64,000 nt of DNA from Streptomyces flavofungini (GTDB lineage Bacteria; Actinomycetota; Actinomycetes; Streptomycetales; Streptomycetaceae): positions 62,001 through 126,000 of the forward strand of contig NZ_BMVR01000008.1 of NCBI RefSeq assembly GCF_014650815.1, read 5' to 3'. A model generated the notes under the pieces. That model had not been told where the DNA came from. It did no database searches and saw only the letters and a list, made by a program, of their open reading frames with translations. Made by a program: the position numbers and the translations under genes. Shown piece after piece: positions 57,436 to 64,000 of the stretch (positions are counted from its first letter, which is position 1; every line of letters starts with the position of its first letter).

Positions 57436-58176
57436 TCAGACCAGGCGCCGCGCGGTCGCCCACCGCGTCAGCTCGTGCCGGTTGGAGAGCTGGAGCTTGC
57501 GCAGCACCGCCGAGACATGCGACTCGACCGTCTTCACGGAGATGTAGAGCTGCTTGGCGATCTCCTTGTACGCGTACCCGCGCGCGATGAGCCGCAGCAC
57601 CTCGCGCTCGCGCTGCGTGAGGCGGTCCAGGTCCTCGTCGACCGGCGCCGCGTCCGTCGACGCGAACGCGTCCAGGACGAAACCGGCGAGCCGCGGCGAG
57701 AACACCGCGTCGCCCTCCTGGACCCGGAAGATCGAGTCGACCAGGTCCGTGCCGGTGATCGTCTTGGTGACATAGCCGCGGGCGCCGCCCCGGATGACCC
57801 CGATGACGTCCTCCGCGGCGTCCGACACCGACAGCGCGAGGAACCGCACCGGGTTCTCCGCGTCCGCCATCAACGGCGCGCACCGGCGCAGGACTTCGAC
57901 CCCGCCGCCGCCCGGCAGGTGCACGTCGAGCAGCACCACCTCGGGGCGCGTCGCCGTGATGACCGTGACCGCCTGGTCGACGTCGGCGGCCTCGCCGACC
58001 ACCTCGACGCCCGTGCGCTCCGTCTGGCCGATCTCCGCCTGCACGCCCGTGCGGAACATCCGGTGGTCGTCGACGAGGACGACCCGCACGCGCCGCCCGG
58101 CCTCGGCCCCGCCCGCCTCGCCGCCCTGCTGGACGTCGGCCGCCGCCGGTCCGCCCTCTTCGGTCGCGTCGCTCAT
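57436..58176 (-). CDS. NarL/LuxR-type response regulator of PspC sensor
   Basis: This is a 246-residue response regulator. After an acidic N-terminal extension of about 30 residues, the receiver domain has VLVDDHRM, the phospho-acceptor Asp in VVLLDVHLPGGGG, and Lys in GYVTKTITG. The LuxR HTH is LTQREREVLRLIARGYAYKE, then YISVKTVESHVSAVL. The ATG overlaps the kinase stop (ATGA). With the PspC kinase and the divergent PspC-LiaF-like protein it resembles a LiaFSR envelope-stress module. Confidence 0.94.
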   Translation of the reverse strand: MSDATEEGGPAAADVQQGGEAGGAEAGRRVRVVLVDDHRMFRTGVQAEIGQTERTGVEVVGEAADVDQAVTVITATRPEVVLLDVHLPGGGGVEVLRRCAPLMADAENPVRFLALSVSDAAEDVIGVIRGGARGYVTKTITGTDLVDSIFRVQEGDAVFSPRLAGFVLDAFASTDAAPVDEDLDRLTQREREVLRLIARGYAYKEIAKQLYISVKTVESHVSAVLRKLQLSNRHELTRWATARRLV

Positions 58177-59477
58177 GTCGCCGCCGTCCTCTCCATCTCC
58201 AGCTCGACTTCCGTGCCGCCGCCCGGCACCGCGCGCAACCGCGCCGTACCGCCGTGCCGCTGCATCCGGCCGATGATCGATTCTCGTACGCCCATGCGGT
58301 CGTCCGGCACGGAATCCAGATCGAATCCCGGGCCTCGGTCCCGCACGGACACGAAGACCGTCTCCCCCTCGACTTCGGCGAAGACCTGCACCGCGCCGCC
58401 CTCGCCACCGTACTTGGCGGCGTTCACCATCGCTTCCCGCGCGGCCTGCATCTGTGCCGTCAGGCCCTCGTCGAGCGGGCAGTCCCCGACGACGACCACC
58501 TCGATCGGGACGCCGTGCTTGTCCTCGACCTCGGCGGCGCTGCGGCGCACCGCCTCGGCGAGGGTGTCGGGCTCCTCCGCCTCGTCCTTGCCGGTGCCCT
58601 CCGGTTTGTACAGCCAGGCGCGCAGGTCGCGTTCCTGGGCGCGGGCGAGGCGGCGGACCTCGTTCGCGCTGTCCGCGTTGCGCTGGATCAGGGTCAGGGT
58701 GTGCAGCACCGAGTCGTGCACGTGCGCGGCGACCTCCGCGCGCTCTTGGGCGCGGATGCGCATCAGGCGCTCCTCGGAGAGGTCCTGCGACATCCGCACC
58801 AGATAGGGGCCCGCGAGCAGCGCGATACCGACGAGCACGGCGAGCGCCGCCTGCAGCGCCGCCCCGAGGTCGGACGCGGAGCCCCGCAGGACGAAGATGC
58901 CGGACACGCCGACGCCGACGAGGACCACTCCGGCGGCGGTCCGCGCGATCGTCAGCGTGCGCCGTCGGCGGCCGACCTCCATCCAGCGGGCCCTGCGGGC
59001 GTTGTCCGCCTGGCGCCAGACCAGCGCGACACCGGCGGCGACGAGCAGGGTCGGCCACAGATAGGCCTGCGTCGGACCTTCCAGGTCGACGCTGCCGACG
59101 AAGACCATGACGATGATGACCATCGCGGCCAGCGCGACGATCTGGCCCTTGTCCGGCTTGCGGGCGACCAGCTTGCGGCGGCCGTCCGGCGCCGTCTCCG
59201 TCGACACCACGGCCGGTCGCTGGGCGCCGCCGACGCCGCCCACGCCCAGGGGCACGAAGAACCAGAACGCCGCGTACAGCAGCGCGCCCAGGCCGTTGTC
59301 CAGGAACAGGCCGATGAAGATGATCCGCACCCAGATCACGGGCAGCCCCAGATGCCCCGCGAGGCCGCGTGCGACCCCGCCGAGCAGGCGGCCCTCACCG
59401 CTGCGATAGAGCTTCCGCAGCGGCCGCTCGTCTTCGATGGGTACAGCTGCGGCTTCCGGCATGTGTCCGATGTTCAC
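58173..59477 (-). CDS. PspC domain sensor histidine kinase
   Basis: This is a 434-residue kinase. Residues 20-75 form a PspC domain (RSGEGRLLGGVARGLAGHLG, VIWVRIIFI), followed by further membrane helices up to about residue 210. The dimerisation region contains the phospho-acceptor His in AEVAAHVHDSVLHTLTLI, and the ATPase domain has the N-box REAMVNAAKYGG and RDRGPGFD. The last segments SIIGRMQRHGG match the HisKA_3 class. The PspC domain ties it to envelope stress. It is coupled to the response regulator gene and divergent from the PspC-LiaF-like gene. Confidence 0.93.
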   Translation of the reverse strand: MNIGHMPEAAAVPIEDERPLRKLYRSGEGRLLGGVARGLAGHLGLPVIWVRIIFIGLFLDNGLGALLYAAFWFFVPLGVGGVGGAQRPAVVSTETAPDGRRKLVARKPDKGQIVALAAMVIIVMVFVGSVDLEGPTQAYLWPTLLVAAGVALVWRQADNARRARWMEVGRRRRTLTIARTAAGVVLVGVGVSGIFVLRGSASDLGAALQAALAVLVGIALLAGPYLVRMSQDLSEERLMRIRAQERAEVAAHVHDSVLHTLTLIQRNADSANEVRRLARAQERDLRAWLYKPEGTGKDEAEEPDTLAEAVRRSAAEVEDKHGVPIEVVVVGDCPLDEGLTAQMQAAREAMVNAAKYGGEGGAVQVFAEVEGETVFVSVRDRGPGFDLDSVPDDRMGVRESIIGRMQRHGGTARLRAVPGGGTEVELEMERTAAT

Positions 59478-59522
59478 ACGCGGGCACGGCCAGGGGCATC
59501 AGGGTCGAGCCCCGAGACTCCC

Positions 59523-59630
59523 CTGATCTCTCGGCTGCTCTCCCGACTGATCTCTCAGCCGATCCCTCGGCTCATCCCTCAACTGATCCCTCGGCCGATA
59601 TCTCGGCTGATATCTCGGCTGATATCTCGG
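59523..59630. repeat. 12-bp tandem repeat, 9 copies, in the PspC divergent promoter
   Basis: Nine 12-nt units fill 59523-59630. The last three are CCGATATCTCGG, CTGATATCTCGG and CTGATATCTCGG; the earlier ones are variants such as CTGATCTCTCGG and CTGATCCCTCGG. The 12-nt spacing is slightly more than one helical turn. The array lies between the two divergent PspC genes. Confidence 0.88.
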
Positions 59631-59780
59631 CCGGTCCGCCGTCGGCTCCCGCCCGGGCTTCCAGGGCGGCCCCGAGGCGGGGTCGGGGCTGCGGGCTCCG
59701 GGACGGTCAGGGACGATTTCAGGGTTGGGCCAGGGTTGTCCCGGCTGCCGCGGCGGGCACCTGGCCGTCACCATGGACTC

Positions 59781-61115
59781 ATGACAGATCAGCAGCCCGC
59801 GTCGGGCCCGTCGGCCCCGCCGCACGACCACGCCACCGCCACGGCCGCGGAGCCGGACGGTGCGGAGGTCGTGCGCGAGCCCAAGCTCCGCCGCGACCGC
59901 CGGTACCGCAAGCTGGGCGGCGTGTGCGCGGGCCTCGGGCGGCACTGCGAGATGGACCCGGTGATCTTCCGCATCGGCCTCGCGGTGCTCGCGATCACCA
60001 GCGGTCTCGGCCTGGTCTTCTACGGCTTCGCGTGGCTGTTCGTTCCCTACGACGACGAGGAGGAGAACGAGGCCCGCCGCCTGCTGACCGGCCGCGTCGA
60101 CGGCCACGCGCTGACGGCCGTGCTCTTCGCCCTCGTGGGCTGCGGCGTGTTCCTGACCCTGCTGAACAACAGCGACGCGCTGACCTTCGCCGCCGTCCTC
60201 GCCCTGCTGCTCGCGGGCGCGGGGTACTGGTCGCGGCACCGCGGCACCCCCGACCCCGACCCGGTGGCCGTCCAGGCCGCGGCGGACGCACCCCCCGAGA
60301 CCATGGCCCCGCCGGTGGCGGGCGGCCCGTCCTGGTGGCGCGACCCCCTCACCAAGGGCGGCCCCGAGGGGATGCCGAAGTACGTCTGGGGCCCGGACCC
60401 GGTCGCGGTGGAGTATCAGCCGGACGCGCCGCACTCCCCCGCGGGCTGGCGCACCCCGGCCCCCGAGCCGCCAGGACCGCGCGGGCCGCGCTGGCTCGGT
60501 GGTTGGGTGTTCCTCGCCGCCGTGCTCGCGGGCTGTCTCGGCTCGTCCCTGACCTGGGAGGACCATCCGCTCGGCACCAGCCTGCAGACTGGCTTCGCCT
60601 GCTCCCTGGCCGTGCTCGGTCTCGGCATCGCGGCCAGCTCCTTCCTCGGGCGCACGGGCGCGGGCTCGATCGTGCTCGCGGTGATCACGGCGGGCCTGGT
60701 CGCCGGCGCCGCCGCCCTGCCGAAGAACATCACCACGGACTGGATACGCACGGACTGGCGTCCGGCCGCCACGGCGGACGTCCGTCCGAAGTACGAGCTG
60801 GGCACGGGCGTGGGCACGCTGGACCTGAGCCGGATCGACCTCGGCAAGGACCAGACGGTGAGCACGCGCGCGGAAGTCGGCGCGGGCCGCCTGAAGGTGA
60901 TCGTGCCGAGCGACGCCGAGGTGAAGCTACGGGCCGAAGTGGGCGTCGGCGACATCCAGTTGCCGGACGACAACAGCAAGGACGTGGACGTGGAGCCGGG
61001 CAAGGAGAAGCGGGAGACCCTCGCCCCGCCGCGGGGCGCCAAGGGCGGCGGCACGATCGAGCTGCGGCTCGAGGTCGGCGTCGGACAGGTGGAGGTGGCA
61101 CGTGCTGCGTCATGA
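59781..61115 (+). CDS. PspC domain / LiaF-like envelope stress protein
   Basis: This is a 444-residue membrane protein from the ATG at 59781 (weak ribosome site). Residues 40-95 form a PspC domain (YRKLGGVCAGLGRHCEMDPV, IFRIGLAVLAI). Additional helices follow at about 112-150 and 245-320. The last 110 residues form a beta-rich domain with repeated GVGTLDL, EVGAGRLKVIVP, EVGVGDIQLP and EVGVGQVEV strands, like the C-terminal domain of LiaF/VraT-type inhibitors of envelope-stress kinases. It is probably the inhibitory partner of the PspC kinase. It is overlapped by the next gene. Confidence 0.88.
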   Translation: MTDQQPASGPSAPPHDHATATAAEPDGAEVVREPKLRRDRRYRKLGGVCAGLGRHCEMDPVIFRIGLAVLAITSGLGLVFYGFAWLFVPYDDEEENEARRLLTGRVDGHALTAVLFALVGCGVFLTLLNNSDALTFAAVLALLLAGAGYWSRHRGTPDPDPVAVQAAADAPPETMAPPVAGGPSWWRDPLTKGGPEGMPKYVWGPDPVAVEYQPDAPHSPAGWRTPAPEPPGPRGPRWLGGWVFLAAVLAGCLGSSLTWEDHPLGTSLQTGFACSLAVLGLGIAASSFLGRTGAGSIVLAVITAGLVAGAAALPKNITTDWIRTDWRPAATADVRPKYELGTGVGTLDLSRIDLGKDQTVSTRAEVGAGRLKVIVPSDAEVKLRAEVGVGDIQLPDDNSKDVDVEPGKEKRETLAPPRGAKGGGTIELRLEVGVGQVEVARAAS

Positions 61116-61425
61116 GTTCCAGCCCGGCAGGCTGGTGGCGGGCTGCTTCCTGGCCGCGGCCGGTCTGGTGTACGCGGGTGACGCGGGCGGACTGTGGGAC
61201 ACCCCGTGGTTCGCGATGATCCCGATCGTGGTGGGAGGTCTGTTCCTCGCGGCGGCGACGGCGGCCGTGGCCCATGGCATACGCAAGGCCCGAAAGCCTC
61301 GCAGCAAGGACGCGAGCCGTTCGGCGGACGGGCCAGCCGCGGACAGACCGAAGGCCCCGGCGGCCACCGAAGATCCGGCGAGCCCCGAGGACAAGGCACC
61401 GACCACCGGCTCCGGCGCGGCCTAG
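61102..61425 (+). CDS. small two-helix membrane protein
   Basis: This is a 107-residue protein from the GTG at 61102, overlapping the end of the PspC-LiaF-like gene by 14 nt; an ATG at 61113 is out of frame. Two helices (LVAGCFLAAAGLVYAG; AMIPIVVGGLFLAAATAAVAH) are followed by a basic then Ala/Pro-rich tail. Co-translation with the PspC protein suggests it belongs to the same stress module. Its stop overlaps the convergent DoxX gene by 4 nt. Confidence 0.75.
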   Translation: MLRHEFQPGRLVAGCFLAAAGLVYAGDAGGLWDTPWFAMIPIVVGGLFLAAATAAVAHGIRKARKPRSKDASRSADGPAADRPKAPAATEDPASPEDKAPTTGSGAA

Positions 61426-61949
61426 CCCAGACCCAGTCCCCTGGAATCGCGGCGCTCGGCGAGCCAGGCGTCGACGGAGAGGTAGGACGCCCCGGCGAGG
61501 ATCAGGGGCAGCCAGGCCATCAGGTACGGAAGGTCGTTGCCGTAGTAGTAGGGCTCTTCGTGCCAGCTCATGGTGAGCCAGAGGCTGAGGGAGATCAGGG
61601 CGCCGCCGAGCGCGGCGAGCCGGGCGAAGAGGCCGATCAGGATGCCGATGCCGACGGCGAGTTCGCCGAGGGCGATGGCGTAGCCGAAGCCGACGGGGCT
61701 CTTCAGGGCCAGGTCGACGAGTTCGGGGAAGGCGGCGAGGTCGCGGACGCCGCGCATGGTCTCGCCGATGGACCCGACGCCGTCGGCCTTCATGAAGGCG
61801 CTGTCGGTGATCTTGTCCAGGCCCGCGTAGATGAAGGTGACGCCGAGGAAGACCCGTAGGGGGAGCAGGGCGTATCGGGTGGCGTTGTCGCGCCAGTCGT
61901 TCCGCCTGGCATAGCCGCTGTGGCTGTCCGTGCGCATGCCGTGAGCCAT
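61422..61949 (-). CDS. DoxX family membrane protein
   Basis: This is a 175-residue DoxX/DoxD-type membrane protein with four helices: LLPLRVFLGVTFIYAGLDK, then IALGELAVGIGILIGLFAR, ALISLSLWLTM and LMAWLPLILAGASYLSVDAW. The conserved LRxxLGxxFxxAGLxK pattern of the first helix is clear. DoxX proteins are linked to thiosulfate/quinone chemistry or to membrane redox homeostasis with SodA and SseA in mycobacteria; the specific role here is unknown. The ATG at 61949 follows a CATGGTTGTCC leader. It is convergent, overlapping the preceding gene by 4 nt. Confidence 0.9.
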   Translation of the reverse strand: MAHGMRTDSHSGYARRNDWRDNATRYALLPLRVFLGVTFIYAGLDKITDSAFMKADGVGSIGETMRGVRDLAAFPELVDLALKSPVGFGYAIALGELAVGIGILIGLFARLAALGGALISLSLWLTMSWHEEPYYYGNDLPYLMAWLPLILAGASYLSVDAWLAERRDSRGLGLG

Positions 61950-62206
61950 GGTTGTCCGCCGCCTCTCCCGCGCCTCGGCCGTTGCCCCGTCAACTGACCA
62001 TACGTACGAGAGGGAGTCGCTGCTCAGTGGCGTGCGGCGGATTCCTCGACGGCTTCCCGGAGACCGCAGGGGGTGCGGGGTTCCGGGGCACTGGGGAGGG
62101 GGAGGTCCATGCGTCCATTCGGAGCGGTTCGGGCGGCGGGGCGGGGTGTGCGGGCTACGGCTGTGCGGGGTGCGGTGCGGTGTGGGGCGGGGGTGGTGCG
62201 GGCCGG

Positions 62207-63586
62207 TCAGTCGGTGACGTCGATGGTGCAGCGGTTGGTCTCGGCGCCCGCGGCGGTGATCACTTGGACGTCGACGCGGCCGGGCTCGACGTCGACGGGT
62301 ACGGGGACGGTGAGGACGGCGTCCGTCGGGTTGGTGAAGCCGCCGGGGACGGGGACGAGGGGCACGTGGACGTGGACGGTGCCGATGCGGACGGCCATCC
62401 GGGCAAGGCGGTCGGCACTGCCCGCGCCGGGCGGGACGAAGCCGGCGCCGCGGATCTCGATGTCGTCGCCGGTGCGGATCGGGGCGTCCAGGTCGCCCGC
62501 CTCGCGGGAGCGGACGACGGAGAGGATGACGGGTCGGCCGCCTTCGGCGTACTTGCCCGCCAGGTATGTCGCGGCGGAGACGAGGACCAGCAGGGCGAGG
62601 CCCCACGGCAGGTCGGGCAGTTGCTCGGGGCGGCGCGCGAGCCGGACGGCGACGAAGACCACGGCGACGGCGCTGACCAGGACGTACTGGACGTCGGCGA
62701 AGTGGCCGCGGCCCGCGTCGTCGGTGAGCAGGTCGGCGGCGCGCGGGCGGTCGGCGCGCACCTTCTGGAGCCGCTGGGAGAGGACGCGCAGGCCGACGAC
62801 GCGGCGTACGAGCACGGCGACGCCGCAGACGACGGCGAGGACGGTCACCAGGCCCGCCGCGCGGGCCAGCTTGAGGCCGTCGACGAGGTCCGCGCGTGCG
62901 TCGTGGCCGGAGGCCGCGGCGAGCTCGCCCGCGAGGACGAGCACGGCGAAGACGACGAACAGCACCCAGCAGGCGGCCACGGCGCGCGAGGTGGAGAGCC
63001 GGTTGTCCTCACCGATGGCGGGAGCCATGACGCCGCCGCGGGCCCGGTGCAGATACGCGGCGCCGCTCAGGGCCACGCCGACGACGGCCGCGGCGAGCAG
63101 CCCGGCCGTGCGGGCCGTGGTCCAGCCCGTGCCGATGGCGGTGAGGGCCTGGACGAGCAGCAGGAGCAGGACGCCGACCCACACGACGGCGAGCGTGCGC
63201 GGCCACAGCCGGGCGAGCCAGGCGTGGCCCTCGGCGCGGCCGCGGTCGGCGACGGTCCGCGCGGACTGGGTCAGCTCGTCCGACACCCACTGGCGGGAGG
63301 CTCCCGCGGAGTGGACGACGGCCGCGGGCACGCCGTGCCCGGCCGCCAACTCGTCGCGCTTGGCGAGGAACGCGGCCACGGCGCGCCGGTGCCCCTCGCG
63401 CGCTCCGTGCGGGGAGTCGCCGCACGCGCAACCACCCCCGTGCGCCTCCTGCCTGGCTTCCTGCACCGCCACCGCGTACGCCGCCTTCCCCACCCTTGAC
63501 CGAGGCCACCGCGGGACGCGCGTCCGGATCTTCGTTCGGTCGCGGGTCCGTGAACTTGCTTGCGGTGTTTGGGAATTGTGCCGCAC
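62207..63586 (-). CDS. multi-pass membrane protein with C-terminal Ig/IPT-like domain
   Basis: This is a protein of about 459 residues. The N-terminus is uncertain: GTG at 63586 is the furthest in-frame start, without a clear ribosome site. A Cys-containing cytoplasmic segment (GGGCACGDSPHG) is followed by six membrane helices (for example TLAVVWVGVLLLLLVQAL, AVAACWVLFVVFAVLVLAG, LPWGLALLVLVSAATYLAG). The last 110 residues are all beta (GDDIEIRGAGFVPPG, VRIGTVHVHVPLVPVPGG) and resemble an IPT/TIG fold with a final CTIDVTD. Which side it faces is unclear. The family is not recognised. Confidence 0.75.
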   Translation of the reverse strand: MRHNSQTPQASSRTRDRTKIRTRVPRWPRSRVGKAAYAVAVQEARQEAHGGGCACGDSPHGAREGHRRAVAAFLAKRDELAAGHGVPAAVVHSAGASRQWVSDELTQSARTVADRGRAEGHAWLARLWPRTLAVVWVGVLLLLLVQALTAIGTGWTTARTAGLLAAAVVGVALSGAAYLHRARGGVMAPAIGEDNRLSTSRAVAACWVLFVVFAVLVLAGELAAASGHDARADLVDGLKLARAAGLVTVLAVVCGVAVLVRRVVGLRVLSQRLQKVRADRPRAADLLTDDAGRGHFADVQYVLVSAVAVVFVAVRLARRPEQLPDLPWGLALLVLVSAATYLAGKYAEGGRPVILSVVRSREAGDLDAPIRTGDDIEIRGAGFVPPGAGSADRLARMAVRIGTVHVHVPLVPVPGGFTNPTDAVLTVPVPVDVEPGRVDVQVITAAGAETNRCTIDVTD

Positions 63587-63692
63587 GGACGCCTGTGCGT
63601 GTTCCGCGGGTCAGGTCAGCACGGGTGGTCCGGCGGTGCGTTGGTTGACGCCGGGGGCGGGCGGGCACGCGTGTGCGGACGGCGGGACGGGG

Positions 63693-64000
63693 TCAGGTCA
63701 GGAGGTCGGGTTCGCTGCGGGTGATGTCCTGCCACAGGGATTGGTAGTTGATCCAGGCCACGAGGTCGCCGCCGAGCTGTTCGCGGGTCTCGACGGCCTG
63801 CTTGTGCCCGATGAGGACCGGACGCCCGGCGGCGCGGGCGGCGAGCTGGATCTGGCAGGAGCGTTCCATGGAGAGGAACCACCAGGCGGCGGCGTCGACG
63901 GAGGCACCGACGGTGAGCAGCCCGTGGTTGCGCAGGATGAGCGCCTTGTGGTCACCGAGGGCCGCGGCAATGTGGCGGCCTTCGCCGGCGTCGACGGTGA
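63693..64000 (-). CDS. class II aldolase/adducin family protein (3' end only)
   Basis: The last 102 codons of a gene that begins beyond the right edge. The fragment GDHKALILRNHGLLTVG contains the conserved NHG of the class II aldolase/adducin fold; AAAWWFLSMERSCQIQLAAR is typical of the adducin-like bacterial subgroup. The active-site Zn ligands would lie upstream outside the window. The stop TGA is at 63693. The substrate cannot be inferred. Confidence 0.85.
   Translation of the reverse strand, partial: TVDAGEGRHIAAALGDHKALILRNHGLLTVGASVDAAAWWFLSMERSCQIQLAARAAGRPVLIGHKQAVETREQLGGDLVAWINYQSLWQDITRSEPDLLT

Overview
The window looks like a core-chromosome segment of a Streptomyces species. The evidence is very high GC with GC-rich third codon positions, frequent GTG/TTG starts, many ATGA/GTGA stop-start overlaps, twin-arginine/alanine-rich secreted proteins, and a familiar neighbourhood (mdh, folD-DUF3017, purNH, sucCD, icmB, pcrA, NlpC/P60 pair, PspC-type sensor kinase). 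From memory this is the region around SCO4790-SCO4830 of S. coelicolor in reverse order; I could not check that. I see no tRNA, rRNA, integrase, transposase or CRISPR array.

Layout. 1-4 kb: minus-strand betB-betA-ABC ATPase operon for glycine betaine synthesis and transport, cut by the left edge. 4-8.4 kb: lipoprotein, a small XRE/membrane-protein pair, and a LysR regulator divergent from an MFS exporter. 8.4-11.8 kb: three co-directional genes of unknown function, two of which share a short GG..A.G.HG.A motif at facing termini (C-terminus of a large membrane protein, N-terminus of a 129-residue protein). 12-18.3 kb: mdh, then three XRE/DUF2690-type membrane regulator paralogues around a secreted peptidoglycan-binding-like protein. 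18.3-20.2 kb: NarL-type two-component system. 20.6-23 kb: DUF3017-folD and a divergent RDD membrane protein. 23.2-26 kb: FHA protein, Ser/Thr kinase with an extracellular I36-like domain, and a secreted I36-like protein. 26-29.5 kb: purN-purH and a membrane protein. 29.8-33 kb: DUF6350-like membrane protein divergent from an XRE/sigma-like/TM fusion. 33.2-35.3 kb: sucC-sucD, followed by a 9-copy 25-bp minisatellite and two secreted/anchored repeat-rich proteins. 38.4-47 kb: MoxR AAA ATPase-DUF5682-VWA operon divergent from SWIM zinc-finger and DUF5691 genes, with a perfect 15-bp inverted repeat between the two transcription units. 47-51 kb: icmB, a lipase and an M23 peptidase. 51-57.4 kb: pcrA, then a c-di-AMP riboswitch leading a frameshifted NlpC/P60 gene, then an intact NlpC/P60 paralogue. 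57.4-61.4 kb: a LiaFSR-like envelope-stress set (response regulator, PspC-histidine kinase, divergent PspC-LiaF-like protein). 61.4-64 kb: DoxX, a TM/IPT-like protein and the 3' end of a class II aldolase gene.

Themes. Central metabolism (TCA, purine, one-carbon, osmoprotectant) is interleaved with cell-envelope maintenance and sensing (NlpC/P60, M23, PG-binding, PspC/Lia, XRE-TM regulators). The least described parts are the motif-sharing pair at 9.2-11.8 kb and the MoxR-VWA-SWIM cluster. Two coding sequences (MFS exporter, PcrA) carry the same kind of short palindromic element inserted in frame.
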